Shown: positions 44,931-53,101, counted from the stretch's first letter. The stretch: 54,393 bases of DNA from Desulfosporosinus metallidurans (GCF_001936615.1 NZ_MLBF01000033.1:1-54393); one strand, 5' to 3'. Notes: a model not told the origin generated them from the sequence alone. Program-made: numbers and translations.

Positions 44931-46571
44931 ATGTCCAGTTATAAAGTAATCTTGGTAAATCCAAATGATAAGACAGTACCTAACCATTCCTATGGAATTG
45001 CTGAACACTTAGGACTCGCCTATCTTGCGGCATATCTTCGTAAAAACTTTATAGAAGTAAAAATTGTTGACGGTGATGTTGAAAATATTGATAAGGATCA
45101 GATTTTGAAAGAGATTTTTGACTATGAGCCGGACATGGTATGTCTCACTGGGTTGATTCGAACTATTGGAGATGCCTTGGAGATTGCTGATGAGATACGC
45201 AGTAAGCGGCAGAATATATTTATATGTATCGGTGGACAGCATGCTTCTTATGCAGCGGAAGAGATTCTTTTCCATCATCCTAGTGTCGATTGCGTTGTAC
45301 GAGGTGAAGGTGAAATAACTTTAATGGAGATTATCGAAAGAATTAACGAAGGCCAGGGTTTAGATGGTGTTCTGGGAGTATATTATCGGGATAATGAGCA
45401 AGTAATTAAGAATCAGGATCGGCCTGCAATTGAAGATCTTGACATTTTGCCTTTCCCTGCTCGGGATTCCCTCAAAAAGTGCATTAAGAATGGGAATCAG
45501 TTGCCAGTTATTAGTATTTTAACCAGCCGGGGCTGTCCTGGTGGATGCAGTTTCTGTAACTCTTCGGATTTCTTTACCATGGGCGGTGGGGTCCGATGGC
45601 GTTATCGTTCGCCTAAGAATGTTGTAGATGAAATTCAATATTTAGCTGAGAATTTCAGGTCAGAAAATACTTATTGGGTACTTCATATTTACGACGATAA
45701 CTTTATTGGATCTGGTCGTAAGGGAAGGGAAAGAGCAAAAGAGATTGCCCGAGAAATGCTTAATAGGGGCTTGAAAATACCATTTGATATCTTTTGCAGG
45801 GTTGACAGTTTTGATGGGGATGAAGAGTTACTTAGACTTTTAAAAGAAGCTGGTCTGGTATCGGCTTTTCTAGGATTGGAGTCAGGTTTGTCAGATACCC
45901 TGAAATTATTCAATAAGGGAACTACTCCTGCGCAGAATATTGCTGCAGTTCAGTTAATGGAACGCTATAATATAGCAACTCCTGCTAGTGGTTTTATTAT
46001 GTTTCACCCTTATGTGACCTTTGAAGAACTAAGAAAAAACGCTGAATTTTTGCTTTCTGTTGGTCAGGCAACCTTCTGGAATCTTAGCGTCAATCTCATA
46101 CTCTTTAAAGGCACAAAGCTGGTAGAAAAAGTACGAAAGGATAACTTTTTGGGAAATATGATTTATAATTGGGCGGCCTACGAATATCAGTATTTGGATC
46201 CTACCGTGAGCGAACTGGCCAAGGCAATGGATTTTACTAACCATCCGATAATGATAAGGCTAGATTCTTCTGTTAGATATGTGGAAAACATGTTGTGTCG
46301 CCTGACTGAGCAGATTAAAGAGCTAGGTGATGATTCCCTCAATAAAAAAGTGATGTCTGAACACAGGCTAAAAGTTAGGAATCAATTGTGTTCAATCCAG
46401 GAAAAATCGGTGGGATTCTTCCTTAATGCGATTAATTTGTCAGAAGATAATCGTATGTCTAGTTATAACCAATTGAAGGAAAAGTTTTTGACTGATACTG
46501 ATGTGGAGATTAATAGGCTTAATGATATTTTTGAAGATTATATTCAAATTATAGAGAAAGAGATAGCTTAA
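44931..46571 (+). CDS. B12-binding-domain radical SAM protein, paralog 2
   Basis: 546 residues, same architecture as paralog 1. The B12-binding-like domain begins YKVILVNPNDKTVPNHSYGI and contains GGQHASYAAEEIL. The radical SAM cluster is cysteines 202, 206 and 209 in RGCPGGCSFCNSSDFF, and a helical C-terminal extension follows. Shared signature FPARDSLKKC before the cluster. GGAGG at 44920-44924 favours the ATG at 44931 over the in-frame ATG at 44925. The gene after it is an IS110 transposase on the other strand, so any original downstream neighbour has been separated. Confidence 0.87.
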   Translation: MSSYKVILVNPNDKTVPNHSYGIAEHLGLAYLAAYLRKNFIEVKIVDGDVENIDKDQILKEIFDYEPDMVCLTGLIRTIGDALEIADEIRSKRQNIFICIGGQHASYAAEEILFHHPSVDCVVRGEGEITLMEIIERINEGQGLDGVLGVYYRDNEQVIKNQDRPAIEDLDILPFPARDSLKKCIKNGNQLPVISILTSRGCPGGCSFCNSSDFFTMGGGVRWRYRSPKNVVDEIQYLAENFRSENTYWVLHIYDDNFIGSGRKGRERAKEIAREMLNRGLKIPFDIFCRVDSFDGDEELLRLLKEAGLVSAFLGLESGLSDTLKLFNKGTTPAQNIAAVQLMERYNIATPASGFIMFHPYVTFEELRKNAEFLLSVGQATFWNLSVNLILFKGTKLVEKVRKDNFLGNMIYNWAAYEYQYLDPTVSELAKAMDFTNHPIMIRLDSSVRYVENMLCRLTEQIKELGDDSLNKKVMSEHRLKVRNQLCSIQEKSVGFFLNAINLSEDNRMSSYNQLKEKFLTDTDVEINRLNDIFEDYIQIIEKEIA

Positions 46572-46654
46572 GACCAGCTAATAAAAGTCAAGAGTCAGTT
46601 TGAATATTTCTTAAGATCTTCATTTCAGAAAAATCGGTACAACAAAGTAAGCCA

Positions 46655-48470
46655 TTGAAAAATCCGAACAATGACCTAAAGATTAATTTTTGGAAGCCCA
46701 CTAAGAGAAACGGGACGCTCGGCGCTTGCCAGGCAAACTCTCTTTTAATCTGGGGTAACTCTCTGGGGGAAAAGAGACTTTGCAGTCTTCAAGCGTTTGG
46801 GTGTAGTGCACGTGTCAATGGGATGATGGCGAGCATATCCTCGGTCTAACGCCCTCCGGTATCCCTCGCATCACCCTTGTCACGATCCGAATGGCTCTGT
46901 TGTATCCAAACTATTCCTTTAAGCAGCTGCTGGTTGAGGCTTTGTTGTCCTCCAAGTTTGATGATCTTCAGGTCTTTTAATTTCAAAGGGCTTTTGGTCA
47001 CGAAGAACGGCAAAGATGTAGTGAAGAAGTTTGTGCATGACGGCCACGAGAGCCACCTTTTTCTTCTTGCTGACACATTTTGACGTGTAGAACTCTCTTA
47101 GAACAGGGTTGATCTCCTTGCCATTCCGCGTTTTTCTAATGGAGGCCATAGCGACTGTAAATAGGATTCTTCTCCCAATTCGTGTGCCTCGTTTAGAAAT
47201 TTTGTTTCTGTCTCCATTGAATTTACCCGATTGATTGACCGAGGGATCAAGACCAAAGAATGCCGTGAGAGCTTTGGGTGAGTTGAAAAGATTAAAATCA
47301 CCAATCTCAGCAATAAGCGTAGCGGCAGTCAAAAATCCAACGCCTGGAATTTCATCAAGAAGCTCAACGTTTCTCTTTGCTTCAGCAGGGAATTCATCGG
47401 AACCAATCATCTTGTGGATTTGTGCCCCGATGCCATTTAAGCTTGCCTGCATGTGTTCTATCCCATCGATATGAAACTTGATCTTAGTATCAAGCAATGA
47501 GAATTCGCTGGGCATAGAAGAAGCAAGCAGAGCACAGTCACGTAGCAAAGCCACCTTATTAGAGGCCCACTCTAAGCCCTTACGGCTGGCTTTAGAGATT
47601 AATAGAGTGAGGACGTCTGTGTCGGCTTCACGAAGAGCACTAGGTGAAGGATAGCTCCTAAGAACTGCTAGGGCCGTCTTTCCAAAGGGTCCAGAGAACA
47701 CGTCAAGGAATCCAGGAAAGAGTAAGTAAAGATCCGTACAAAGCCTGTTCTTCATCTCAGTGAGCATATCTGAAACGGCGTAATACTCACGAGTCATCAT
47801 GCGAAGAGCAAGGATTTGTGGCTCAGGCATCATGGAAACCTTAATATCTTGGTATTTAGCAAGCCGAGCGATGGCTTCCGAATCTTTATTATCATTTTTC
47901 ACTTTTCTTAAGTCGAAGTTCTTGGTAGAATGGACACACAAGGGGTTAAGCACAAAACCCTTGAGGTCATTCGATTTCAAGAAGAAGAGTGGTAAATGAA
48001 AGATACCCGTAGATTCTACGAAGTAGATGGGCTTTCGATTTAACCGCTCTTCTTCTTTTTTAAGAATATCGAGCAGTTTGTGAAAGCCGGCAGGATTGTG
48101 ATCAATCCTAAACGGTTTACGAATAAGTTCACCGGTGGGTGCCAGCATAGCAACAATCGAGAATTCGGAGGAAACATCGATTCCAACCACGAAATCGTTA
48201 AGAAACTGAGACAAGGGAACACAACCTTTCAAACAGAATGAATCAGAGCATCCACTTAAGAAGAATGTCAAACAACCTTGCATTTGAAACGGGTAACACT
48301 AGAATAGTGACCCAACCAGCTAAACATTGAATCATTCTTGTGGAGTGACACGCTATTTTACGGATAAGCCTCAAAAAGAGGGATCCAGGAGGAACGCACA
48401 TCTATCTCTCTGCCAAAAGTGATTATAGCACGATATTTACTGATTGAGGTCCAACGTGTCAACTAATTCA
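46655..48470 (-). mobile_element. IS110-family element (ends not determined)
   Basis: A DEDD transposase gene with about 260 bases of non-coding DNA on its 3' side and about 200-250 on its 5' side, inserted between two co-oriented radical SAM genes. IS110 elements lack clear inverted repeats, so the ends given are estimates. A 13-bp hairpin with one mismatch and a large loop (46734-46782) lies in the 3' non-coding part and could belong to a bridge RNA. Confidence 0.65.
46919..48214 (-). CDS. IS110-family transposase (DEDD with catalytic serine)
   Basis: About 431 residues from a TTG at 48214 (the frame is open to 48283; AAAGG lies about ten bases upstream of the TTG). The RuvC-like DEDD part has VVGIDVSSEFS (Asp), YFVESTG (Glu) and KNDNKDSEAIARLAKY (Asp pair). 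The C-terminal transposase_20 part has LLDEIPGVGFLTAATLIAEI and the serine region RNKISKRGTRIGRRILF. Full length. IS110 transposases work with a bridge RNA from the element's non-coding end. Confidence 0.88.
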   Translation of the reverse strand: MSQFLNDFVVGIDVSSEFSIVAMLAPTGELIRKPFRIDHNPAGFHKLLDILKKEEERLNRKPIYFVESTGIFHLPLFFLKSNDLKGFVLNPLCVHSTKNFDLRKVKNDNKDSEAIARLAKYQDIKVSMMPEPQILALRMMTREYYAVSDMLTEMKNRLCTDLYLLFPGFLDVFSGPFGKTALAVLRSYPSPSALREADTDVLTLLISKASRKGLEWASNKVALLRDCALLASSMPSEFSLLDTKIKFHIDGIEHMQASLNGIGAQIHKMIGSDEFPAEAKRNVELLDEIPGVGFLTAATLIAEIGDFNLFNSPKALTAFFGLDPSVNQSGKFNGDRNKISKRGTRIGRRILFTVAMASIRKTRNGKEINPVLREFYTSKCVSKKKKVALVAVMHKLLHYIFAVLRDQKPFEIKRPEDHQTWRTTKPQPAAA

Positions 48471-48569
48471 TCTGAACAATAAGGAGTAAGTTATCAAGGA
48501 ACGTTCGGGTTGGTTTTGAACCATCAACCCTATATCTATCTTACAAGGAGGAAAGGAGAAAAGGGTAAA

Positions 48570-50213
48570 ATGAAAGAAAATTTTCGAGTAGTATTGATTA
48601 ATCCCTCTAATGGCACTATTCCGGCGGATTTATATGCTCCAACGGAACATTTGGGGTTAGCCTATTTAGCAGCTGTTTTAAGGTGCAACGGGTTTCCCGT
48701 TAAGATAATTGATGCCTATGCCCTTAACCTTAGTTACGAAGAAGTTTTAAAAGAAACCTTGGATTTCAGACCGTCCTTTATTGGATTAACTGCCGAATAC
48801 AACACTATTGAACAAGCCATGAAACTAGCTACGGAATTTAAGGAAAAATTACCAGAAGTATATATTACTTTTGGAGGAGAACATACTACTTTTTCTACGA
48901 TAGAGATATTCAACGAATGTATTGCCGTTGACTTGGTTATCCGTGGAGAAGGCGAAATTACTATTGTTGAAGTAATGAACCGCTTAGTCGAAAATAAGGA
49001 CTTAACTAACGTTGATGGAGTATATTTTAGGGGTAATCAGGGAGAAATCGTAACTAACAAAGAACGGGCTGCTATAGCAGACTTGGATACATTGCCATTT
49101 CCCGTTAGGGATACTTTGGATGCCTGCATAGAAAGGGGAATTACACCCGCTATCAGCATACTGGCTAGCAGGGGATGTCATGCAAACTGTAGCTTTTGTA
49201 ATGCATCTAAATTTTTCAATCTTGGCGGTGGAAGCCATTGGCGGTCACGTGACCCCAAAAAAGTAGTTGATGAATTAGAGTTTTTACTAGAACGGTATAA
49301 AGATTATCCAATATATGAGGTCGTATATTTTAATGACGAAAACTTTGTGGGGCCGGACCCTGATGGCATTAGACGTGTCCACGAAATTGCTAGGGAAATA
49401 AAGAAAAGAAATTTAAAATTATCCTTTGAAATTTTTTGCCGGGCTGATAGTTTTGATGGTTATGAAGAAGTGGTTAAAGATCTAAGTGAGGCGGGATTAA
49501 TTTCTGCCTTAGTTGGATTGGAATCTGGTTACCAAAAACAGCTAAACAGCTTTGGAAAAGGAACAACAGTTGATCAGAACTTAAATACCATCGAAATTTT
49601 TAAAAACCATAATATAATTACCTCATCAAGTGGGTTCTTAATGTTTAACCCTTATAGTAATTTCAAGGAAATAGAGGAAAATGCAAAATTCCTTCTTTCA
49701 ATAGGGATGTCAACTCTTTACAATATGAGTTTAAAGGTCTTAGGTTACCCTGGAATTGGTATGAATAACAAGTTAAAGAGAGACGAACTACTTGAGGAAG
49801 ATTTCGGTCATAGAAATGTTAGTGGATACAGGTTTATAGATAAACGGATTGGGATTTTGGCAGAAAAATTAAATTTTAATGAAGCAATTAAAAGAAAAGA
49901 AGACGCAGCTCACCGATATTTGGATTTTATGATGGCAAACTTAGATAAGAAACTCGCTCGTATACATATGATGGAAACGCAAAATGAGCAGGTCTTTTTT
50001 CTAAAAAAGATTGTCATTAACCAACGTTTTAACGCAAATCTCGTCACATATAACTTTTTTCTAAGATCTGTAATTCTTGCAGAAACGGGATGGAACCAAA
50101 AAGCATTCGAAGAATATAAAGAAAGTTATATTTCGGAGATCAGTGCAGCTTTACAGGTTATGAATGACTCTTTTGTGGCCTATATAAGCTTTTTGGAAGA
50201 AGTAATAGCATAA
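48570..50213 (+). CDS. B12-binding-domain radical SAM protein, paralog 3
   Basis: 547 residues. It begins MKENFRVVLINPSNGTIPAD and contains GGEHTTFSTIEIF in the B12-binding-like domain, FPVRDTLDAC before the cluster, and cysteines 203, 207 and 210 in RGCHANCSFCNASKFF. A helical C-terminal extension follows. Start chosen at 48570 because of AAGGAGGAAAGGAG just upstream; the frame is open from 48510. Only 14 bases separate its stop from azlC, so the third paralog is tied to the exporter. No small peptide gene was found between the IS110 element and this gene. Confidence 0.87.
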   Translation: MKENFRVVLINPSNGTIPADLYAPTEHLGLAYLAAVLRCNGFPVKIIDAYALNLSYEEVLKETLDFRPSFIGLTAEYNTIEQAMKLATEFKEKLPEVYITFGGEHTTFSTIEIFNECIAVDLVIRGEGEITIVEVMNRLVENKDLTNVDGVYFRGNQGEIVTNKERAAIADLDTLPFPVRDTLDACIERGITPAISILASRGCHANCSFCNASKFFNLGGGSHWRSRDPKKVVDELEFLLERYKDYPIYEVVYFNDENFVGPDPDGIRRVHEIAREIKKRNLKLSFEIFCRADSFDGYEEVVKDLSEAGLISALVGLESGYQKQLNSFGKGTTVDQNLNTIEIFKNHNIITSSSGFLMFNPYSNFKEIEENAKFLLSIGMSTLYNMSLKVLGYPGIGMNNKLKRDELLEEDFGHRNVSGYRFIDKRIGILAEKLNFNEAIKRKEDAAHRYLDFMMANLDKKLARIHMMETQNEQVFFLKKIVINQRFNANLVTYNFFLRSVILAETGWNQKAFEEYKESYISEISAALQVMNDSFVAYISFLEEVIA

Positions 50214-50227
50214 TTGGGGAGAATAAT

Positions 50228-50953
50228 GTGAATTATAATGAATTCTTAATGGGTATTAAAAAAACTACACCACTTATGGTAGGGGTAATCCCCTTTGGTC
50301 TGGCCTATGGAATAATGGGCGCTCAAGCTGGTTTAAAATTTTCAGAAATAACTTTAATGTCTATATTTGTTTTTGCTGGTTCGGCGCAGTTTATGGCAGT
50401 TGGTATGATTAAAGAAGGGATAAGCTTTGCTTTCATTGTTTTTTCCACTTTGCTTATCAATTTGAGGCACTTGTTGATGGGTTTATCTCTGGCACCATAT
50501 TTGAACACACAGAAAAGAAGGTGGCTTTACCTTCTTGCTTTTGGAATGGTAGACGAGTCATATGCCAGTACCATAAATCACTATCAGGAATCCGGTTCTG
50601 AGCAAGGAAACCCTTATTTTATGGTTGGCGCAGCACTGGGTATGTACATTTTCTGGATAGGAAGCTCAGTTGTTGGTGGTCTTTTGGGGCATTCTATCAA
50701 AGATCCTTTATCTTGGGGATTAGACTTTGCCATGCCCGCTACTTTTTTAAGTATTCTGGTTCTGCAAATTAAATCTGCCAGAATGTTAATCGTGTTCTTG
50801 GTATCGGGAATTACTGCCATAGCTGCGTATATATATATTCCAGGGAAATGGTATATTATTATCGCTACTGTGGCGGCTACCGCCACGGGTGCCTTTATGG
50901 AATTAACGGAAGAAAGTAGGGTTGCAAATTGCGAAAAGAATACTTCTTCTTGA
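50228..50953 (+). CDS. azlC: AzlC family branched-chain amino acid exporter, large subunit
   Basis: 241 residues, about seven or eight membrane helices. The family pattern is GIKKTTPLMVGVIPFGLAYG at the start, then VFAGSAQFMAVGMIKEGISF and INLRHLLMGLSLAPYL. GTG start at 50228 with GGGGAGA upstream. With AzlD it forms an exporter for branched-chain amino acids and analogues (4-azaleucine resistance in Bacillus). It is placed directly after a radical SAM gene, so its cargo may be the product of the cluster; that is inference. Confidence 0.88.
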   Translation: MNYNEFLMGIKKTTPLMVGVIPFGLAYGIMGAQAGLKFSEITLMSIFVFAGSAQFMAVGMIKEGISFAFIVFSTLLINLRHLLMGLSLAPYLNTQKRRWLYLLAFGMVDESYASTINHYQESGSEQGNPYFMVGAALGMYIFWIGSSVVGGLLGHSIKDPLSWGLDFAMPATFLSILVLQIKSARMLIVFLVSGITAIAAYIYIPGKWYIIIATVAATATGAFMELTEESRVANCEKNTSS

Positions 50954-51249
50954 TCATCATGATGGCCTGTGTAACTTATTTGACAAGGATGGTCTTTCTA
51001 GTATCTTCCAAAAAGTTGAAGATGCCTCAAATAGTCAACAGTTCGTTGAAATACATTCCCGTTGCAATTCTTTCGACATTGGTGTTTCCAGGAATTTTTT
51101 CTCCTAATGGGAAGCTTTATGTTTCATATGGTAATCCCTATATAATTGCTGCTATCATAACAGTAATCGCTGTATTATTAAGTAAAAAGTCTATAGTTGG
51201 AATAATTTTAGGTAGCGCATCGCTTATTGCTTTAAGGCATATTCTTTAA
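50929..51249 (+). CDS. azlD: AzlD family branched-chain amino acid exporter, small subunit
   Basis: 106 residues with three or four helices, starting from a TTG at 50929 inside the end of azlC (25-base overlap), which implies coupled translation. It reads MMACVTYLTRMVFLVSSKKL then SSLKYIPVAILSTLVFPGIF, typical for AzlD. Last gene of the presumed operon; no strong terminator was seen after it. Confidence 0.87.
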   Translation: MRKEYFFLIIMMACVTYLTRMVFLVSSKKLKMPQIVNSSLKYIPVAILSTLVFPGIFSPNGKLYVSYGNPYIIAAIITVIAVLLSKKSIVGIILGSASLIALRHIL

Positions 51250-51380
51250 AAATGTCGTTTTGATGAACGTGGTTATTACAGGTCGGCAATACACATTACG
51301 TTATCTAAAATGCACTTTGTCCGATCATACATGGCAGGTGGGGTAATTTTTCTAATATTGTGCCTGAGGAGGAATTTATA

Positions 51381-51875
51381 ATGAACAAGAACCTGATAAG
51401 TGAACTTTATGAGTATAATAATTGGGCTAACGAAAAGTTACTAAATGAACTGGGACGATTAGAACCAGAGGATATTACTAGAGATTTATCAAGTAGCTTT
51501 AGATCAATACAAGATACAATGGTACATATTCTTGCCGTAGAGGAGTTGTGGGTATCACGCTGGATGGGAGAGCAAACCCGTAGTCTACTGATTCCTGATG
51601 ATTTTCCAACATATTCTTCTTTGGCAGAGCGATGGAATATCTTTAGGACTCAGATTAATGATTTTTTATTGTTGCTAACAGAAGGGGATTTGGTTGCAGA
51701 ACTCAGTTATAAGAACATTAAAGGAATAACGTATTCTTTAGAATTATGGAAGCAGATCTTACACGTGACTAATCATTCGTCATACCATCGGGGCCAAGTG
51801 GTGACTATGATTAGACAGTTAAAGAAGCAACCGCCATCATTGGATCTGATTTATTATTATCTTGGAGAAAGGTAG
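51381..51875 (+). CDS. DinB-like four-helix metal-binding protein
   Basis: 164 residues of the DinB/YfiT superfamily. The three-histidine metal site is seen as HILAVEELW and, near the C-terminus, HVTNHSSYHRGQVVTM. The N-terminus ELYEYNNWANEKLLNEL is characteristic. Members include bacillithiol-dependent transferases and damage-induced proteins, and the role here is unknown. GAGGAGG precedes the ATG at 51381; the frame opens at 51360 without a ribosome binding site. Confidence 0.82.
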   Translation: MNKNLISELYEYNNWANEKLLNELGRLEPEDITRDLSSSFRSIQDTMVHILAVEELWVSRWMGEQTRSLLIPDDFPTYSSLAERWNIFRTQINDFLLLLTEGDLVAELSYKNIKGITYSLELWKQILHVTNHSSYHRGQVVTMIRQLKKQPPSLDLIYYYLGER

Positions 51876-51974
51876 ATAAGTTGGTGCAATTTCCCGCAAA
51901 CCCAGCACTTTAGCCTCTGACACAGTCAAACCATTGATTTCACTGGTATTATTGGTGATTGCAAAAGTGTATCA

Positions 51975-52070
51975 AATTCGGAGTTTTTTGTCCTACCCAT
52001 CCTACCGCTGAAAATAAACCAGTCCAAATACCCGGCGGCTTTGAATGGTGTGTTGGGGGATTCGGTGTCT
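51975..52070. repeat. Dispersed repeat copy A
   Basis: The most diverged of three copies of a roughly 95-nt sequence. Shared landmarks with copies B and C are AATAAACC, CCCGGCGGCT, TGAATGGTG and GGATTCGGTGTCT. 51876-51974 and 52071-52180 hold no clear gene, though the minus strand near 51880-51970 translates to a short protein-like stretch. Copy A lacks about four bases before CCCGGCGGC. Confidence 0.6.
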
Positions 52071-52180
52071 ACTAGAATTTCCCCCATCCCACTGGCTCAC
52101 TAAACTGATTAACCCATCCGTTAATGTCGCTTCCGTGCGTGACAATAATAAGGCCGCCAGTTTGAAGTCAGGTGGCCTTG

Positions 52181-52280
52181 TCGAATCTGTAGATTTGTCC
52201 CACCCGTTCTGACGCTACCAATAAACCCGTCTAAAGGCACACCCGGCGGCTTTGAATCGATGTTGCTGGATTGGGTGTCT
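52181..52280. repeat. Dispersed repeat copy B
   Basis: Contains GTAGATTTGTCC, AATAAACCCGTCTAAAGGC, ACACCCGGCGGC and GGATTGGGTGTCT, matching copy C at roughly three quarters of positions by eye. It is preceded by a hairpin at 52150-52179 (AAGGCCGCC with GGTGGCCTT). Confidence 0.7.
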
Positions 52281-52366
52281 GGGCAAGGCTGGAATACACA
52301 GCTCTTGGGTATCAGCCGTTTGTCGATCGGGTTCTTAAGAAATTTCTTAGACCACACCGCACAGAG

Positions 52367-52395
52367 AAAAAGGGAGGCTTTAATAAGAGCCGCCC
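52367..52395 (-). terminator. Rho-independent terminator of the stress-protein-like gene
   Basis: On the minus strand GGGCGGCT pairs with AGCCTCCC (one mismatch) and is followed by TTTTTC. The stem overlaps the stop codon of the gene at 52380. Confidence 0.7.
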
Positions 52396-52748
52396 GCTTC
52401 TCTGATGATTCCAGTAGCATTTTCATATACAGATTCATCAACGACTGCTACTAAAAGAATATTTTGACCGGTTATTACATCTTGCCCACCGTCACTCATC
52501 CCGCTTGCGCTGACATCCGCCGATGACAAAACTCCTGTATTTTTGTCGCTCGAAGCACCTAAGGTCATTGTTGCCTGACTTGATGGATTACCCGTTAAGG
52601 GATTCATTAATTTATCGCTGCTTCCAAGTGGGTATTTATTTACACGATCTATTTGTATATCAATTACACCTAAGTCTTTAATCTTTTTTTCGACTTCTTT
52701 TGCCTCATCTTCAGTCTTGAAATAGGCAAATATGTTCTTTTCACCCAT
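52380..52748 (-). CDS. Hypothetical protein with general-stress-protein-like N-terminus
   Basis: 122 residues. The first 40 (KNIFAYFKTEDEAKEVEKKI) resemble the start of GSP17M/YflT-type stress proteins, a ferredoxin-like fold with a turn-prone glycine/serine-rich middle (GASSDKNTGVLSSADVSASG) and a final strand ILLVAVVDESVYENATGII. No catalytic motif is visible. AAAGGGAGATTG precedes the ATG. Monocistronic with its own terminator. Confidence 0.7.
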   Translation of the reverse strand: MGEKNIFAYFKTEDEAKEVEKKIKDLGVIDIQIDRVNKYPLGSSDKLMNPLTGNPSSQATMTLGASSDKNTGVLSSADVSASGMSDGGQDVITGQNILLVAVVDESVYENATGIIREAGGSY

Positions 52749-52941
52749 AAGTACAATCTCCCTTTTAATCAGCTAGTTTAATATTACCTACATTGGGGGT
52801 TTTCATTCAATGGGTGTCGCTACTCTAAGAAATGTCTAAAAACTTCCTATTTATAATAGTATGAAGGACACTAGGCGACAAAAAGGTTCATAATTAAGTT
52901 CCTGAAACTGTTTGCCGAATTGTCTAGTTGCTTATCACCAT

Positions 52942-53046
52942 GCCGAATATGTAGATTTGTCCGAACGTCTCACGGCTACTAAATAAATCCGTCTAAGGGC
53001 ACACCCGGCGGCTACATGAATGGGGTGTTGGTGGATTGGGTATGTA
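52942..53046. repeat. Dispersed repeat copy C, followed by a plus-strand terminator
   Basis: Contains GTAGATTTGTCC, AAATAAATCCGTCTAAGGGC, ACACCCGGCGGC and GGATTGGGTATG. A good terminator follows 19 bases later on the plus strand although no plus-strand gene lies in the 1,060 bases before it, so the repeat may be part of a non-coding transcript or the tail of a decayed gene. Confidence 0.7.
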
Positions 53047-53064
53047 AGCTAAATACCGCAAACA

Positions 53065-53101
53065 GGCTCAGCAGTATAAAATCTGCTGGGCCTACTTTTT
53101 T
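53065..53101 (+). terminator. Rho-independent terminator downstream of repeat C
   Basis: GGCTCAGCAG (53065-53074) pairs with CTGCTGGGCC (53083-53092), one G-U pair, 8-base loop, followed by TACTTTTTTAT. Confidence 0.8.

Noticed and set aside
46877..47474. Plus-strand open frames inside the IS110 transposase gene
   Set aside because: They mirror the conserved transposase coding strand and have no independent support.
51975..53046. Repeats A-C as a CRISPR array or c-di-GMP riboswitches
   Set aside because: The copies are long, diverged and irregularly spaced, without uniform spacers, and lack the conserved GEMM motifs.
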